A stretch of 9,011 nt of DNA from Candidatus Altimarinota bacterium. GTDB lineage: Bacteria; Patescibacteriota; Gracilibacteria; UBA4473. The notes beneath the pieces are model-generated. The model was not told where the DNA came from, did no database searches, and saw nothing but the letters and a program-made list of their open reading frames with translations. The stretch's first letter is position 1. Every line of letters begins with the position of its first letter. The stretch lies in NCBI GenBank assembly GCA_027028725.1, contig JALVIB010000006.1, forward strand, positions 32,429-41,439, written 5' to 3'. The position numbers were made by a program, and so were the translations under genes. Of the stretch, positions 1-6,241 are shown piece after piece.

Positions 1-28
1 TAAGTGAAAAAACATATAAATTATTTTA

Positions 29-2182
29 TTATTTCACTAAAATCTCAATTTCATCTGTGTTTTTGCCATTTTCCACGCGTAAAAAATGTTTCCCCGAAGG
101 CATTTTTTTGATAATCCCATTCGCAACCTCCTGATTATCAAAAAAGTATCGAATTTTCGCGGGATTTTCACTATGAGCTTTTATCAATAAATCCGAATTT
201 GGTAGAAAAACATCCTCATTTCGCGGATAAATAATTTTTAAATCTCCTTTTTTCTCCCCCTTGATAAAGGGGGGCGGGGGGATTTGTTTTTCAATTTCTC
301 CATCCAAAACAAAAGCCGTCACTTTTTCCTGACAATTTTTCGCGAAAGGTCGCCGACAAACTTTAATTTCGTGGCGATTTCCCGAATATTTAAATTTTAG
401 TTTATCCTGAGCGGAGCCGAAGGACGGATTTTTGTTTACCAACTGCATCACGCGTTGCCAAATCGGTCCCGCTCCCTGCATTCCCGAGCTGGCATACATC
501 GCGCTTCCGTTGGCGTTTCCAACCCAAACTCCGACCGTAAAATCCCGCGAAAATCCGACCACCCAGTTGTCCTTAAATTCCTGCGAAGTTCCGGTTTTAG
601 CGCCACTCGGAAACTCTAATTCCAGCGAATTTCCCCGCGAAAAATTTTTCCAGCGCGCCTGATTATCGCTCAAAACATGTTGTCCCCACTCGGCAGAATC
701 CAGTTGCAAAACTTGTTCTTCTCCCCCTTGAGAAAGGGGGCTGGGGGGATTTTCCCAAAGAATATTTTCTTCACCATCAGTAATTTTTTCCAAAAACGAA
801 ATCTCGCGAAATTTTCCCTGATGAGTGAAAATCGAAAAAGCGCGCGTTAAATTCAACAAACTCGTGCTTCCCGAACCCAAAATAAGCGACAAACCAAGCT
901 CGGAAGCGCTTTCCTGTAAATCCAAATGAAGTTTGTTTTGCAGAAAATTATAAAACTTTTCCACGCCAATTCGGTTCAGCAAATCCACCGCCGCGATATT
1001 GTACGAATTCGCCAACGCCTCCCGAAACCGCACCGCGCCGTTTTCCTCCTCAATATCAAAATTTCGCGGGAAATACCCACTCGGAAAAACCTGTTTCTCA
1101 TCGTGCAGCTCGGTCAGCGGACTAATTCCTTGATCCACCGCGAAAGCGTATAAAAAGGGCTTCAAGACCGATCCGGTTTGTCGCGGAGAAGTCGCCATAT
1201 TCACTTCTCCCGCGATTTTTTTGTTGAAAAAATCCGGACTCCCGAGCATCACGCGCACCTTGTTTTCCGCGTCCAAAACGACCACCGCACTATCGGAAAT
1301 ATTTTTATCGCGTCCGTTTTTCTCCAAAATTTCCCGCGAAATTTTTAAAACCTGCTCGTACATTTTTTTATCAAGTGTTGTGTAAATGTGTAATTCCGGT
1401 GCGGTCAAATTAAGTTTTTGCAAGTGATTTGTAATCCAAAAAACAAAATGTGGGGCGGTAATTCCCGCGATTTTTTGAGGATTGAGAGGGACTTTGGATT
1501 TTTGCCAAAAACTAAATTCTTCCGCGGAAAGCAGGTTGTCGTCGCGCAAGCGTTGCAGAAGCAGTTCGTAGCGTTCCCGATTTTTCGCGGGATTTTGCAG
1601 GGGATTAAAATTCGCGGGATTTTGGATAATCGCCAGCAGGACGACGCTTTCACCGATCGATAAATTCGCGGGATTTTTCCCGAAATATTTTTGCGCGGCG
1701 GAGGAAATCCCGATGGCGTGGTTGCCGAAATTAATTTTTTCCAAATATTTCACCAAAATTTCGTCTTTCGTCAGTTGATTTTCCAGTTTCAGTGCGTACC
1801 AAATTTGACGAAGTTTATACCAATAATTGTGTTTCGCGGTCGGCAAAAAAAGCAGTTTCGCCAACTGCATCGTGATTGTCGAAGCACCGGAAATTGTTTT
1901 TTTCGCGGAAAAATTCTGTATTCCCGCGCGCAAAATCCCGCGAAAATCTACACCAAAATGGTGGTAAAAATTTTTATCTTCCAAATCGATTAACGCTTTT
2001 TCCAAAAACTCATTCCGACCATTTTCCGCGAAAAAATAAGGTTTTTCGGTATATAAAATTTCGCCATTGCGGTCGTAGAAAACAAGTTTTTGGTCCGAAT
2101 TTTTCGCGAGATTTAACGGATAAAAAAAAGAAATCCCCGCGAAAATTATGAAAACCAGAATGAGCGCGAGAATTTTTTTCAT
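29..2182 (-). CDS. pbpC: Penicillin-binding protein 1C-type bifunctional transglycosylase/transpeptidase
   Basis: Class A PBP that polymerises lipid II and cross-links peptidoglycan on the outer face of the cytoplasmic membrane. The 717-aa protein has an N-terminal membrane anchor (residues about 4-22). The GT51 transglycosylase domain shows E68-D69 in LEDKNFYHHFGVD and GASTITMQLAK at 99-109. The transpeptidase domain has all three motifs: SVLK (S338 nucleophile, K341), SYN 393-395 and KTG 529-531. The tail (about 648-717, with IIYP and PSGKHFLRV) resembles the BiPBP_C domain, which together with the order of domains favours PBP1C. The ATG at 2182 places the anchor at the N-terminus; no Shine-Dalgarno lies close by. 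Oddities: at least three short in-frame repeat-derived stretches (residues about 478-490, 585-597, 632-650) and ten exact copies of the dispersed TCGCGGGA core, read as NPAK, SRE, SRD, IAG, FRG and PRN. All catalytic motifs are intact, so the insertions look tolerated. Assignment to 1C rather than 1A is likely, not certain. Confidence 0.93.
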   Translation of the reverse strand: MKKILALILVFIIFAGISFFYPLNLAKNSDQKLVFYDRNGEILYTEKPYFFAENGRNEFLEKALIDLEDKNFYHHFGVDFRGILRAGIQNFSAKKTISGASTITMQLAKLLFLPTAKHNYWYKLRQIWYALKLENQLTKDEILVKYLEKINFGNHAIGISSAAQKYFGKNPANLSIGESVVLLAIIQNPANFNPLQNPAKNRERYELLLQRLRDDNLLSAEEFSFWQKSKVPLNPQKIAGITAPHFVFWITNHLQKLNLTAPELHIYTTLDKKMYEQVLKISREILEKNGRDKNISDSAVVVLDAENKVRVMLGSPDFFNKKIAGEVNMATSPRQTGSVLKPFLYAFAVDQGISPLTELHDEKQVFPSGYFPRNFDIEEENGAVRFREALANSYNIAAVDLLNRIGVEKFYNFLQNKLHLDLQESASELGLSLILGSGSTSLLNLTRAFSIFTHQGKFREISFLEKITDGEENILWENPPSPLSQGGEEQVLQLDSAEWGQHVLSDNQARWKNFSRGNSLELEFPSGAKTGTSQEFKDNWVVGFSRDFTVGVWVGNANGSAMYASSGMQGAGPIWQRVMQLVNKNPSFGSAQDKLKFKYSGNRHEIKVCRRPFAKNCQEKVTAFVLDGEIEKQIPPPPFIKGEKKGDLKIIYPRNEDVFLPNSDLLIKAHSENPAKIRYFFDNQEVANGIIKKMPSGKHFLRVENGKNTDEIEILVK
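240..286 (-). repeat. GC-rich palindromic dispersed element, copy A (inside pbpC)
   Basis: A C-run/G-run palindrome (CCCCCTTGATAAAGGGGG followed by a second G run). It is read in frame in pbpC as the Pro/Gly/Lys-rich stretch around residues 632-650 (QIPPPPFIKGEKKGDLK), in the linker before the C-terminal domain. It has the same core architecture as copies B and C, and similar elements coding NPPxPPxxKGG-like peptides are familiar from many bacterial genomes. Confidence 0.7.
401..428 (-). repeat. Palindrome-like dispersed element, copy D (inside pbpC)
   Basis: TCCTGAGCGGAGCCGAAGGA is an imperfect dyad with TCCT/AGGA ends, much richer in G+C than its surroundings. In pbpC it is read as NPSFGSAQDKLKF (residues 585-597), between the transpeptidase core and the C-terminal region. 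The FGSAQDKL-type peptide is a hallmark of a widespread short repeat family that inserts in reading frames. It shares the TCCTTCG end with the sequence just after the tmRNA. Confidence 0.6.
718..754 (-). repeat. GC-rich palindromic dispersed element, copy B (inside pbpC)
   Basis: CTCCCCCTTGAGAAAGGGGG followed by CTGGGGGGATTTT; nearly the same as copy A and in the same orientation. It is read in frame as NPPSPLSQGGEEQ (residues 478-490) in the transpeptidase domain, upstream of the KTG motif, probably in a surface loop. Confidence 0.7.
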
Positions 2183-2189
2183 CGAATAA

Positions 2190-2218
2190 ATTCTATCAAT
2201 TAAGTCCTTATTAAGAAA
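2190..2218 (-). promoter_or_regulatory. Extended -10 promoter of pbpC, nearly leaderless
   Basis: On the minus strand TGATAGAAT (2190-2198) matches the extended -10 pattern TGnTAnAAT. It ends only 7 nt before the ATG at 2182, so transcription would start at or next to the start codon. A 17-nt spacer leads to TTTCTT (2213-2218), a poor -35, as is common with extended -10 promoters. The same TGATAGAATTT string stands before the gene at 5305. Inferred from sequence alone. Confidence 0.5.
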
Positions 2219-2270
2219 GAAAAGACCTGCTGGAAGGTTTAGAGGGATTTCTAAAAAAAGCCACTCTTAA

Positions 2271-2307
2271 AATTTAACCCCCTATTTTCCCCTTGGAAGG
2301 GGGACAG
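2271..2307 (+). repeat. GC-rich palindromic dispersed element, copy C (intergenic)
   Basis: AACCCCCTATTTTCCCC followed by TTGGAAGGGGGACAG. It has the same C-run/C-run/TTnnAA/G-run layout as copies A and B but lies in the opposite orientation and outside a gene. It is more diverged than A and B are from each other. A dispersed-motif copy follows directly (core 2312-2319). As RNA it could form a hairpin, but no T-run typical of a terminator follows. Confidence 0.55.
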
Positions 2308-2550
2308 AATTTCGCGGGATAAAAAAATTCTTTCATTGAACGATTTAATTGTACCATTCAAGAGGAAACCTGCATATCTCTTGTCAGCAACCCTCCACAC
2401 ATTTTGAATAATTTTGTTAATTACTATCTTATTGCAATGCAATTTCTTTCGCCCTTATACTGCTTTAGATTATAATGCTCCCATTGAAAAATTTTTGTCT
2501 TCTTTTCATTTGCTCCCATTCGTCCAATATGTTATGGGTTTATACAAAAA

Positions 2551-2580
2551 TTGGAAAAAAGTAGAAAAATTTGATATAAT
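2551..2580 (+). promoter_or_regulatory. Sigma-70-type promoter for the 2625 gene
   Basis: TTGGAA (2551-2556), an 18-nt spacer and a perfect TATAAT (2575-2580) preceded by TGA, making an extended -10 box. It is the best promoter match in the window. Transcription should begin near 2586-2588, giving a leader of about 37 nt that starts in the hairpin at 2586-2605. Confidence 0.7.
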
Positions 2581-2585
2581 GAACA

Positions 2586-2605
2586 GATTTGTATAAAAAC
2601 AAATC
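2586..2605 (+). promoter_or_regulatory. 5' leader hairpin of the 2625 gene
   Basis: GATTTGT (2586-2592) and ACAAATC (2599-2605) form a perfect 7-bp inverted repeat with the loop ATAAAA. It falls at the predicted transcript 5' end and could shield the mRNA from decay. It could equally be an operator; the sequence does not decide. Confidence 0.4.
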
Positions 2606-2624
2606 GTAAAATAAAACTTAAAAA

Positions 2625-2861
2625 ATGGATTACCTTATCGCTCACGCTCTCGAAATTATGTACTTATGTTTTGGATTTGGTTTTTTAATTCTAGTTGTAG
2701 TTGTTGCACGATTTTTACTAAATTTAAATCGCACGATTAGCAAAATTAATTATTTCGCGGAAGTTTTTGGTGATTATGTACGAAAACCGCTTGAAGTTTT
2801 GATGCAGATAAACGACTATGTAAAGCCTGTTATTGAAATGTTTAGCGGGAAAAAACACTAA
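2625..2861 (+). CDS. Small one-pass membrane protein of unknown function
   Basis: A 78-aa protein that I do not recognise. Residues about 10-33 are strongly hydrophobic (a membrane helix). They are followed by a mixed, probably helical segment with Lys/Arg (VRKPLEVLMQINDYVKPVIEMF) and a basic end, GKKH. The layout, an N-terminal anchor plus a short amphipathic tail, is reminiscent of small DUF948-like envelope proteins, but I would not assign a family. It is probably real: the start is an ATG at suitable distance from the strongest promoter in the window. There is no Shine-Dalgarno; the leader is A-rich. Its TAA overlaps the TAG of the convergent gene on the other strand, so the two transcripts can pair at their 3' ends. 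Confidence 0.7.
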   Translation: MDYLIAHALEIMYLCFGFGFLILVVVVARFLLNLNRTISKINYFAEVFGDYVRKPLEVLMQINDYVKPVIEMFSGKKH

Positions 2862-3631
2862 AATTTCGCGGGATTTTGGTTGAAATCTTCAAGTGATTTC
2901 TTGATAGTTTGCATCCCGATATCTAAAGGCTTGAGATCAACTGCAAAAGAAGTTTTTCCTTTTTCAAATGGACGATCAATGTCGTGAATAAGTTCTGCGA
3001 AAAAAATTAAAACAGAAAAAAGAGAGAAAACAAAAACTGTTTCAAGCATAATATCATTTGTTTTGGAAAATATTTGTAAAACAAAGATAGAAAAAATGAA
3101 AAAATCGAGGAAAACATAGCCAACTTTAGGAAAATTTAAAAATTTCGCATACTCTAAATAACTTACGAACCCTCTTAAACTATCATGATACTGCTGAAAA
3201 CGACTAACTTTATTCGCAGGGAGAATGTCATCTAAAACTACCGATTCTTGAACAAGTCCATTCATTTTGTCTTGTAATTCGCTGAAATTCTCATTACCTT
3301 GAAGATATCTTTTGATTTCTCTTAACATTTCAATCAAATATTTCCCTAATTTTTGGGGGAGATATTTTCCCTTAGACAAAAGGGCAGCATTCATGTTAAT
3401 GTCATTCATAGAGCAAATTTTCCCGCGAATAAAACAAACATTTTTTTCGGCAGTTTTATAATCATTTAAGGCGGATTTAAACATAATGGAAAGGATAAAG
3501 AAAACTCCTGCCACTAACCCTGAAATACTAATTAATCCCAAATCCCAAAAAGTAAGTTCAAATTTCCATAAAAGATATTTGGTAATCGCAGCAGCAAAAC
3601 CTAATGATAGTGATTTATAAAAAGCTTTCAT
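2858..3631 (-). CDS. Four-helix membrane protein, DUF4239/bestrophin-like
   Basis: A 257-aa integral membrane protein with two helices near the N-terminus (about 8-24 and 31-51), a roughly 115-residue cytosolic helical middle, and two helices near the C-terminus (about 170-188 and 195-213). This 2+2 arrangement, followed by HDIDRPFEKG (216-225), resembles the DUF4239 bestrophin-like family, in which a D-x-PF-G signature follows the last helix. I assign it on that basis with moderate confidence; a channel-like role is only suggested by the family. I chose the ATG at 3631. A TTG six bases upstream is in frame, but it lies between the predicted -10 box and the ATG. The protein ends in NPAKF, encoded by a dispersed-motif copy. 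The gene follows the 3692-5305 gene by 60 bp on the same strand and may be partly cotranscribed with it. Confidence 0.72.
   Translation of the reverse strand: MKAFYKSLSLGFAAAITKYLLWKFELTFWDLGLISISGLVAGVFFILSIMFKSALNDYKTAEKNVCFIRGKICSMNDINMNAALLSKGKYLPQKLGKYLIEMLREIKRYLQGNENFSELQDKMNGLVQESVVLDDILPANKVSRFQQYHDSLRGFVSYLEYAKFLNFPKVGYVFLDFFIFSIFVLQIFSKTNDIMLETVFVFSLFSVLIFFAELIHDIDRPFEKGKTSFAVDLKPLDIGMQTIKKSLEDFNQNPAKF
2861..2877 (+). repeat. Dispersed motif copy at the convergent gene ends
   Basis: A full-length copy AAATTTCGCGGGATTTT. It starts on the last base of the plus-strand stop codon and is read on the minus strand as the final codons (NPAKF and stop) of the membrane protein at 2858-3631. 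Confidence 0.85.
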
Positions 3632-3637
3632 ATTCAA

Positions 3638-3666
3638 ATTTTATTTTTAATTTTAATAAAAAGCAA
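3638..3666 (-). promoter_or_regulatory. Possible promoter of the DUF4239-like gene
   Basis: On the minus strand TTGCTT (3661-3666), a 17-nt spacer and TAAAAT (3638-3643). The -10 box ends 6 nt before the ATG at 3631, again implying an almost leaderless mRNA. The region is very AT-rich, so chance matches are easy. Confidence 0.35.
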
Positions 3667-3682
3667 AATTTCGCGGGATTTT
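3666..3682 (+). repeat. Dispersed motif copy between two minus-strand genes
   Basis: A full AAATTTCGCGGGATTTT (core 3671-3678) in the 60-bp gap between the charged-protein gene and the DUF4239-like gene. It overlaps the edge of the predicted -35 box of the latter. Confidence 0.85.
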
Positions 3683-3691
3683 CAAATATAT

Positions 3692-5305
3692 TTAAGCTAG
3701 CATTTCTCCAGCCCAGTGTTCATTTCCACCACCTTCTGCTCTATCGTCTTGTTCTTTATTTGTTAAAGATGCTGCTATATCATGAAGTTTTTGTTCTCGT
3801 ATTTCAGAAGTTTTTTCAGATAAAGTTAATAAAGATTTTCCCGAAGACTCTTTTTCTCTGTTAACGATTTCATTCGTAATTTGTTCAAAAAATGATTTCT
3901 TATTTTTTCCTACTGATATTTTTTCAAAAGATTCTATAAATCTCTTAAAATACTTATCTGTAAATTTTCCTTCTAACTTTTCCGCTTCATCTTGCCCTAA
4001 ATCCTTTTTAACAATTTGACTCAGAATAGCGTTATATTCTGCGAGTTTAACAATTTTAGAGAGCTCTTCTTTGTTCGAAAAAGGATGAGGTTCATCAAAA
4101 TAGGGAGTTATCATTGAAGTTTCACCATTTTTATCAACTTTAATGGTGACCGGAAGTTTAAGTCCATGGGGAAGTGTAGTTTCATTTAAAGCTAAATAGG
4201 TATTCCCCTTTTTGTCAGAAGATACTTTATTAATTGCATTAAGGTTAATTCCGGACTTTTCCGCCGCTCCGACAGATTCAGTAATTTTTTCTTTTTTAAC
4301 AGTGTTTTTTGTTTCTGGATCTTTTAAAGAAGCTGCATAGAGTCGTTCAGCTGTTTTCTCTATTTCATATTTTTTAGCACTTTTTTTAATTTGTGAATAA
4401 AATTCTTTTAATTCTCCATCATCTCCAATTTGATCTTGAACGTCTTTATTATAGTCTGTTTGTGCTTGGTCTTTCGTTTTGTCACCTTTTAAAACACTAA
4501 ATTGATTATCAATTTTAGACTCTCTAGTAGTTGTATAAAAAGCATTTGCATAAAATGATTTATTGATATATGCATTAAAAGCTTCTTCTGAATCAAATAA
4601 TTTTTTAAATTTTTTTCTGTCTGTCTCGGTTTTTCCACCACTTGCTATATTCTCCCAAAAATCATTTACACCTTTTTTTTTAGCTTCTTCTGCTTCTTTG
4701 ATTATTTTTTTGAAAAACTCTTTATTCTTATATAACTCGTTAATAACCGTCTTTTGACTTGTTACTTCAAAAAATTTGTCCAAAATATTCTTAATGGTTC
4801 TTTCTTTATCTTCTTTTTTTGAATCGCTATTATTTATAAGATTAATAAGTTCGTTAACTTCAGGTGGGAGCTTAATACTAGTTAAATAATATTTATTTTG
4901 GGATTTTATTTTATCTATCTCACTTTCATTATAATTTTTTAATGATTCTGCATATGATCCAATATCAAGATATCTTTTTAGACCAGTGTAGAACTTTTCT
5001 TGATTCTGTTTTGGTAAATTTTTAATAACATTCAAAATAATATTATTTGAAAATATATCATCAGGTTTTTGATCATTTTTCTCACTCTTGTTGTCTATGT
5101 TTTTTTGAAGAGAGTAAGATTGAAGAGAGTAAGGTTTTTCTTTTTGCCAAAGTTGTCTAAAAATATTTTGTTGTTCTGCTACTTGTTGCTCTTGCTGTTG
5201 CTCATATTGCTCATATTCATCATCATAATAATCTTCACGAAACTCTTGAAATACAAATTTCGCGGGATTTTCTTTTGGAAATTTAAATGCAAGAATTTTT
5301 TTCAT
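3692..5305 (-). CDS. Large highly charged soluble protein of unknown function
   Basis: A 537-aa protein I cannot assign. It has no signal peptide or membrane helix and is dominated by Lys, Glu, Asp, Asn and Ser. The N-terminus holds one motif-derived NPAKF (13-17), then an acidic, Gln-rich low-complexity stretch (about 19-46), then a short YSLQS-type repeat (59-66). The rest is largely predicted helical. A segment at about 355-400 (INKVSSDKKGNTYLALNE, LPVTIKVDKNGE) looks beta-rich, like a small folded domain. The end is GGGNEHWAGEMLA. I chose the ATG at 5305 rather than an in-frame TTG at 5311 because the -10 box ends at 5312. Codon use is more AT-rich than in pbpC or rel, and the dispersed motif is absent from its interior. 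This fits a recently acquired or fast-evolving lineage-specific gene. The DUF4239-like gene follows on the same strand. Confidence 0.75.
   Translation of the reverse strand: MKKILAFKFPKENPAKFVFQEFREDYYDDEYEQYEQQQEQQVAEQQNIFRQLWQKEKPYSLQSYSLQKNIDNKSEKNDQKPDDIFSNNIILNVIKNLPKQNQEKFYTGLKRYLDIGSYAESLKNYNESEIDKIKSQNKYYLTSIKLPPEVNELINLINNSDSKKEDKERTIKNILDKFFEVTSQKTVINELYKNKEFFKKIIKEAEEAKKKGVNDFWENIASGGKTETDRKKFKKLFDSEEAFNAYINKSFYANAFYTTTRESKIDNQFSVLKGDKTKDQAQTDYNKDVQDQIGDDGELKEFYSQIKKSAKKYEIEKTAERLYAASLKDPETKNTVKKEKITESVGAAEKSGINLNAINKVSSDKKGNTYLALNETTLPHGLKLPVTIKVDKNGETSMITPYFDEPHPFSNKEELSKIVKLAEYNAILSQIVKKDLGQDEAEKLEGKFTDKYFKRFIESFEKISVGKNKKSFFEQITNEIVNREKESSGKSLLTLSEKTSEIREQKLHDIAASLTNKEQDDRAEGGGNEHWAGEMLA
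5105..5133 (+). repeat. Short in-frame tandem repeat in the charged-protein gene
   Basis: TTGAAGAGAGTAAG occurs at 5105-5118 and again at 5120-5133, a 15-bp period. On the coding (minus) strand it duplicates a five-residue unit, giving PYSLQSYSLQ. It probably arose by slippage in a disordered N-terminal region. Confidence 0.7.
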
Positions 5306-5311
5306 CCCCAA

Positions 5312-5340
5312 ATTCTATCAGAAATCCCGCGAAAAATCAA
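5312..5340 (-). promoter_or_regulatory. Promoter of the charged-protein gene with the dispersed motif as spacer
   Basis: On the minus strand TTGATT (5335-5340), a 17-nt spacer and TAGAAT (5312-5317) preceded by TGA (extended -10). The spacer is itself a copy of the dispersed motif (TTTCGCGGGATTTCTGA, core 5325-5332). The -10 box ends 6 nt before the ATG at 5305, so the mRNA would be leaderless or nearly so. Confidence 0.5.
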
Positions 5341-5369
5341 ACAAATAAAGTATAGGGCATACAAAAAAT

Positions 5370-5397
5370 TTGCTCTATTCCTCAAATTAATTAAAAT
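5370..5397 (+). promoter_or_regulatory. Possible promoter of the zinc-ribbon/coiled-coil unit
   Basis: TTGCTC (5370-5375), a 16-nt spacer and TAAAAT (5392-5397), 8 nt before the ATG at 5406. It is divergent from the promoter at 5312-5340 within a 100-bp intergenic region. GAGGAG (5398-5403) lies between, but only 2 nt from the ATG, too close for a normal Shine-Dalgarno. Confidence 0.35.
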
Positions 5398-5405
5398 GAG
5401 GAGTG

Positions 5406-5708
5406 ATGAAACAGAGTGAAATTCGCCGAATTATGAATCATGTTTTCAGTACTGTGAATTGTCCACGCTGTGGGGAGACTGATTTATATCGCGGGAGAAC
5501 GGAAATAGATTCAAATAGTAAAAATGGATTAATTTTTTATATTGAGTGTCCAGAATGCGCAACCGTGATGAAAGTTAACGGATTTTTACCGGGGAAAATT
5601 CGCACTAATCAGGGAATAAAAAAACAAGTTAATCCGCAAAATCTAGCTCAAGCAGTGGAAAAAATTAAAAAATTTCGCGGGAATTTGCAAGACTTGTTTA
5701 ACAACTAA
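5406..5708 (+). CDS. Small zinc-ribbon protein
   Basis: A 100-aa protein with two CPxC knuckles, CPRC (residues 19-22) and CPEC (48-51), spaced as in a treble-clef/zinc-ribbon fold that should bind one Zn ion. A basic helical tail follows (GKIRTNQGIKKQVNPQNLAQAVEKIKKFRGNLQDLFNN). Such proteins often bind nucleic acid or act in larger complexes, but no specific role can be read here. The start is uncertain: ATG at 5406 or GTG at 5403, which overlaps the purine-rich GAGGAG. The C-terminal KKFRGNL is encoded by a near-copy of the dispersed motif (core 5675-5682), and another bare core lies at 5489-5496 (YRGR). The next gene starts 3 nt after the stop codon, so the two are almost certainly cotranscribed. 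Confidence 0.75.
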   Translation: MKQSEIRRIMNHVFSTVNCPRCGETDLYRGRTEIDSNSKNGLIFYIECPECATVMKVNGFLPGKIRTNQGIKKQVNPQNLAQAVEKIKKFRGNLQDLFNN

Positions 5709-5711
5709 TTA

Positions 5712-6221
5712 ATGAATAAATTTCTCGGCTATGCTTTTGTTATTGTTGTCGGGCTGTTTGTTTTTCATCAAAAAAATCCCGCGAAATTTCAGCAACTCGT
5801 AGTTAATCCTGCTATGGATTTAAAAACATCTATCAGCAATTTTTCGTATAAAGACAAAAAAGCACAATTCCTCGCGGAAAAAGATCAAATCGAAAAACGC
5901 TATAATGATTTAAAAAATGAATATCAAGAACCTTTGGAAAAACTAGTTTCGGAAAGAGAAGAATTGGCGACAATTGCTAATCCTGATTTAAGTGTTAGCG
6001 AAAAACTCGCGAAAATTAACGAACAAATTTCCGCGAAAAAAACAGAATATTTAGCGAAAAAAGCCGAAATTGAGCAAAAAATCAGTGATTTAGAAAAAAG
6101 ATACAACGATTTGAAGGATTCGGTTCAAAAATTTCAGGAATCAATTGCCAAAATTCGCGAAGGCATTGAACAAGGGCAAAAATCGATTGATAAATTTTCC
6201 GAAGCCATCAGTCCGCAGTAA
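5712..6221 (+). CDS. Membrane-anchored coiled-coil protein of unknown function
   Basis: A 169-aa protein with one N-terminal hydrophobic helix (about 4-18, GYAFVIVVGLFVF) followed by a long, highly charged coiled coil (about 46-165). The octapeptide EKRYNDLK occurs twice, at 61-68 and 128-135, with different codons, which hints at an old internal duplication or a shared structural contact. No catalytic motif is visible; a scaffold or envelope-spacing role would be a guess. NPAKF right after the anchor (22-26) comes from a dispersed-motif copy (core 5777-5784). It starts 3 nt after the zinc-ribbon gene (TAA TTA ATG) without a Shine-Dalgarno, so translation is probably coupled. A full dispersed-motif copy begins directly at its stop codon. 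Confidence 0.75.
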   Translation: MNKFLGYAFVIVVGLFVFHQKNPAKFQQLVVNPAMDLKTSISNFSYKDKKAQFLAEKDQIEKRYNDLKNEYQEPLEKLVSEREELATIANPDLSVSEKLAKINEQISAKKTEYLAKKAEIEQKISDLEKRYNDLKDSVQKFQESIAKIREGIEQGQKSIDKFSEAISPQ

Positions 6222-6238
6222 AATTTCGCGGGATTTTT
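6222..6238 (+). repeat. Dispersed motif copy directly after a stop codon
   Basis: A full AAATTTCGCGGGATTTT (core 6226-6233) starting right after the stop codon of the coiled-coil gene and ahead of the rel promoter. Confidence 0.85.
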
Positions 6239-6241
6239 GAA

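Larger units (their letters stand above)
2183..2624. other. Intergenic region between pbpC and the 2625 gene
   Basis: A stretch of about 440 bases with no convincing gene. It holds the pbpC promoter at the left, palindromic element copy C (2271-2307), a dispersed-motif copy with core 2312-2319, and the promoter and leader hairpin of the 2625 gene at the right. The short open frames in it (63 aa on minus, 60 aa on plus) partly translate the repeat and have no ribosome-binding site or recognisable domain. In 2320-2550 I see nothing else I can name. Confidence 0.6.

Noticed and set aside
3..38. AGTGAAA/TTTCACT inverted repeat around the pbpC stop codon as a terminator
   Set aside because: The loop is 20 nt or more, the stem is only about 7 bp and A/T-rich, and there is no clear T-run after it on the minus strand.
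1405..1993. Several 80-100 aa frames on both strands inside pbpC
   Set aside because: They overlap an intact PBP with all catalytic motifs and have no domains of their own.
2251..2442. A 63-aa minus-strand frame in the gap before the 2625 gene
   Set aside because: Its C-terminal half is a translation of the palindromic element and the dispersed motif, there is no start signal, and it has no recognisable family.
2414..2596. A 60-aa plus-strand frame before the 2625 gene
   Set aside because: It runs through the promoter and leader hairpin of the 2625 gene and has no ribosome-binding site or domain.
5350..5362. GTAT...ATAC small inverted repeat between the divergent promoters as an operator
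   Set aside because: Only 4 bp per arm; too short to support in AT-rich DNA.
5069..5419. A 116-aa plus-strand frame opposite the start of the charged-protein gene
   Set aside because: A hydrophobic-looking Leu/Ile/Phe-rich product is the expected antisense of a Lys/Glu/Asn-rich coding strand.
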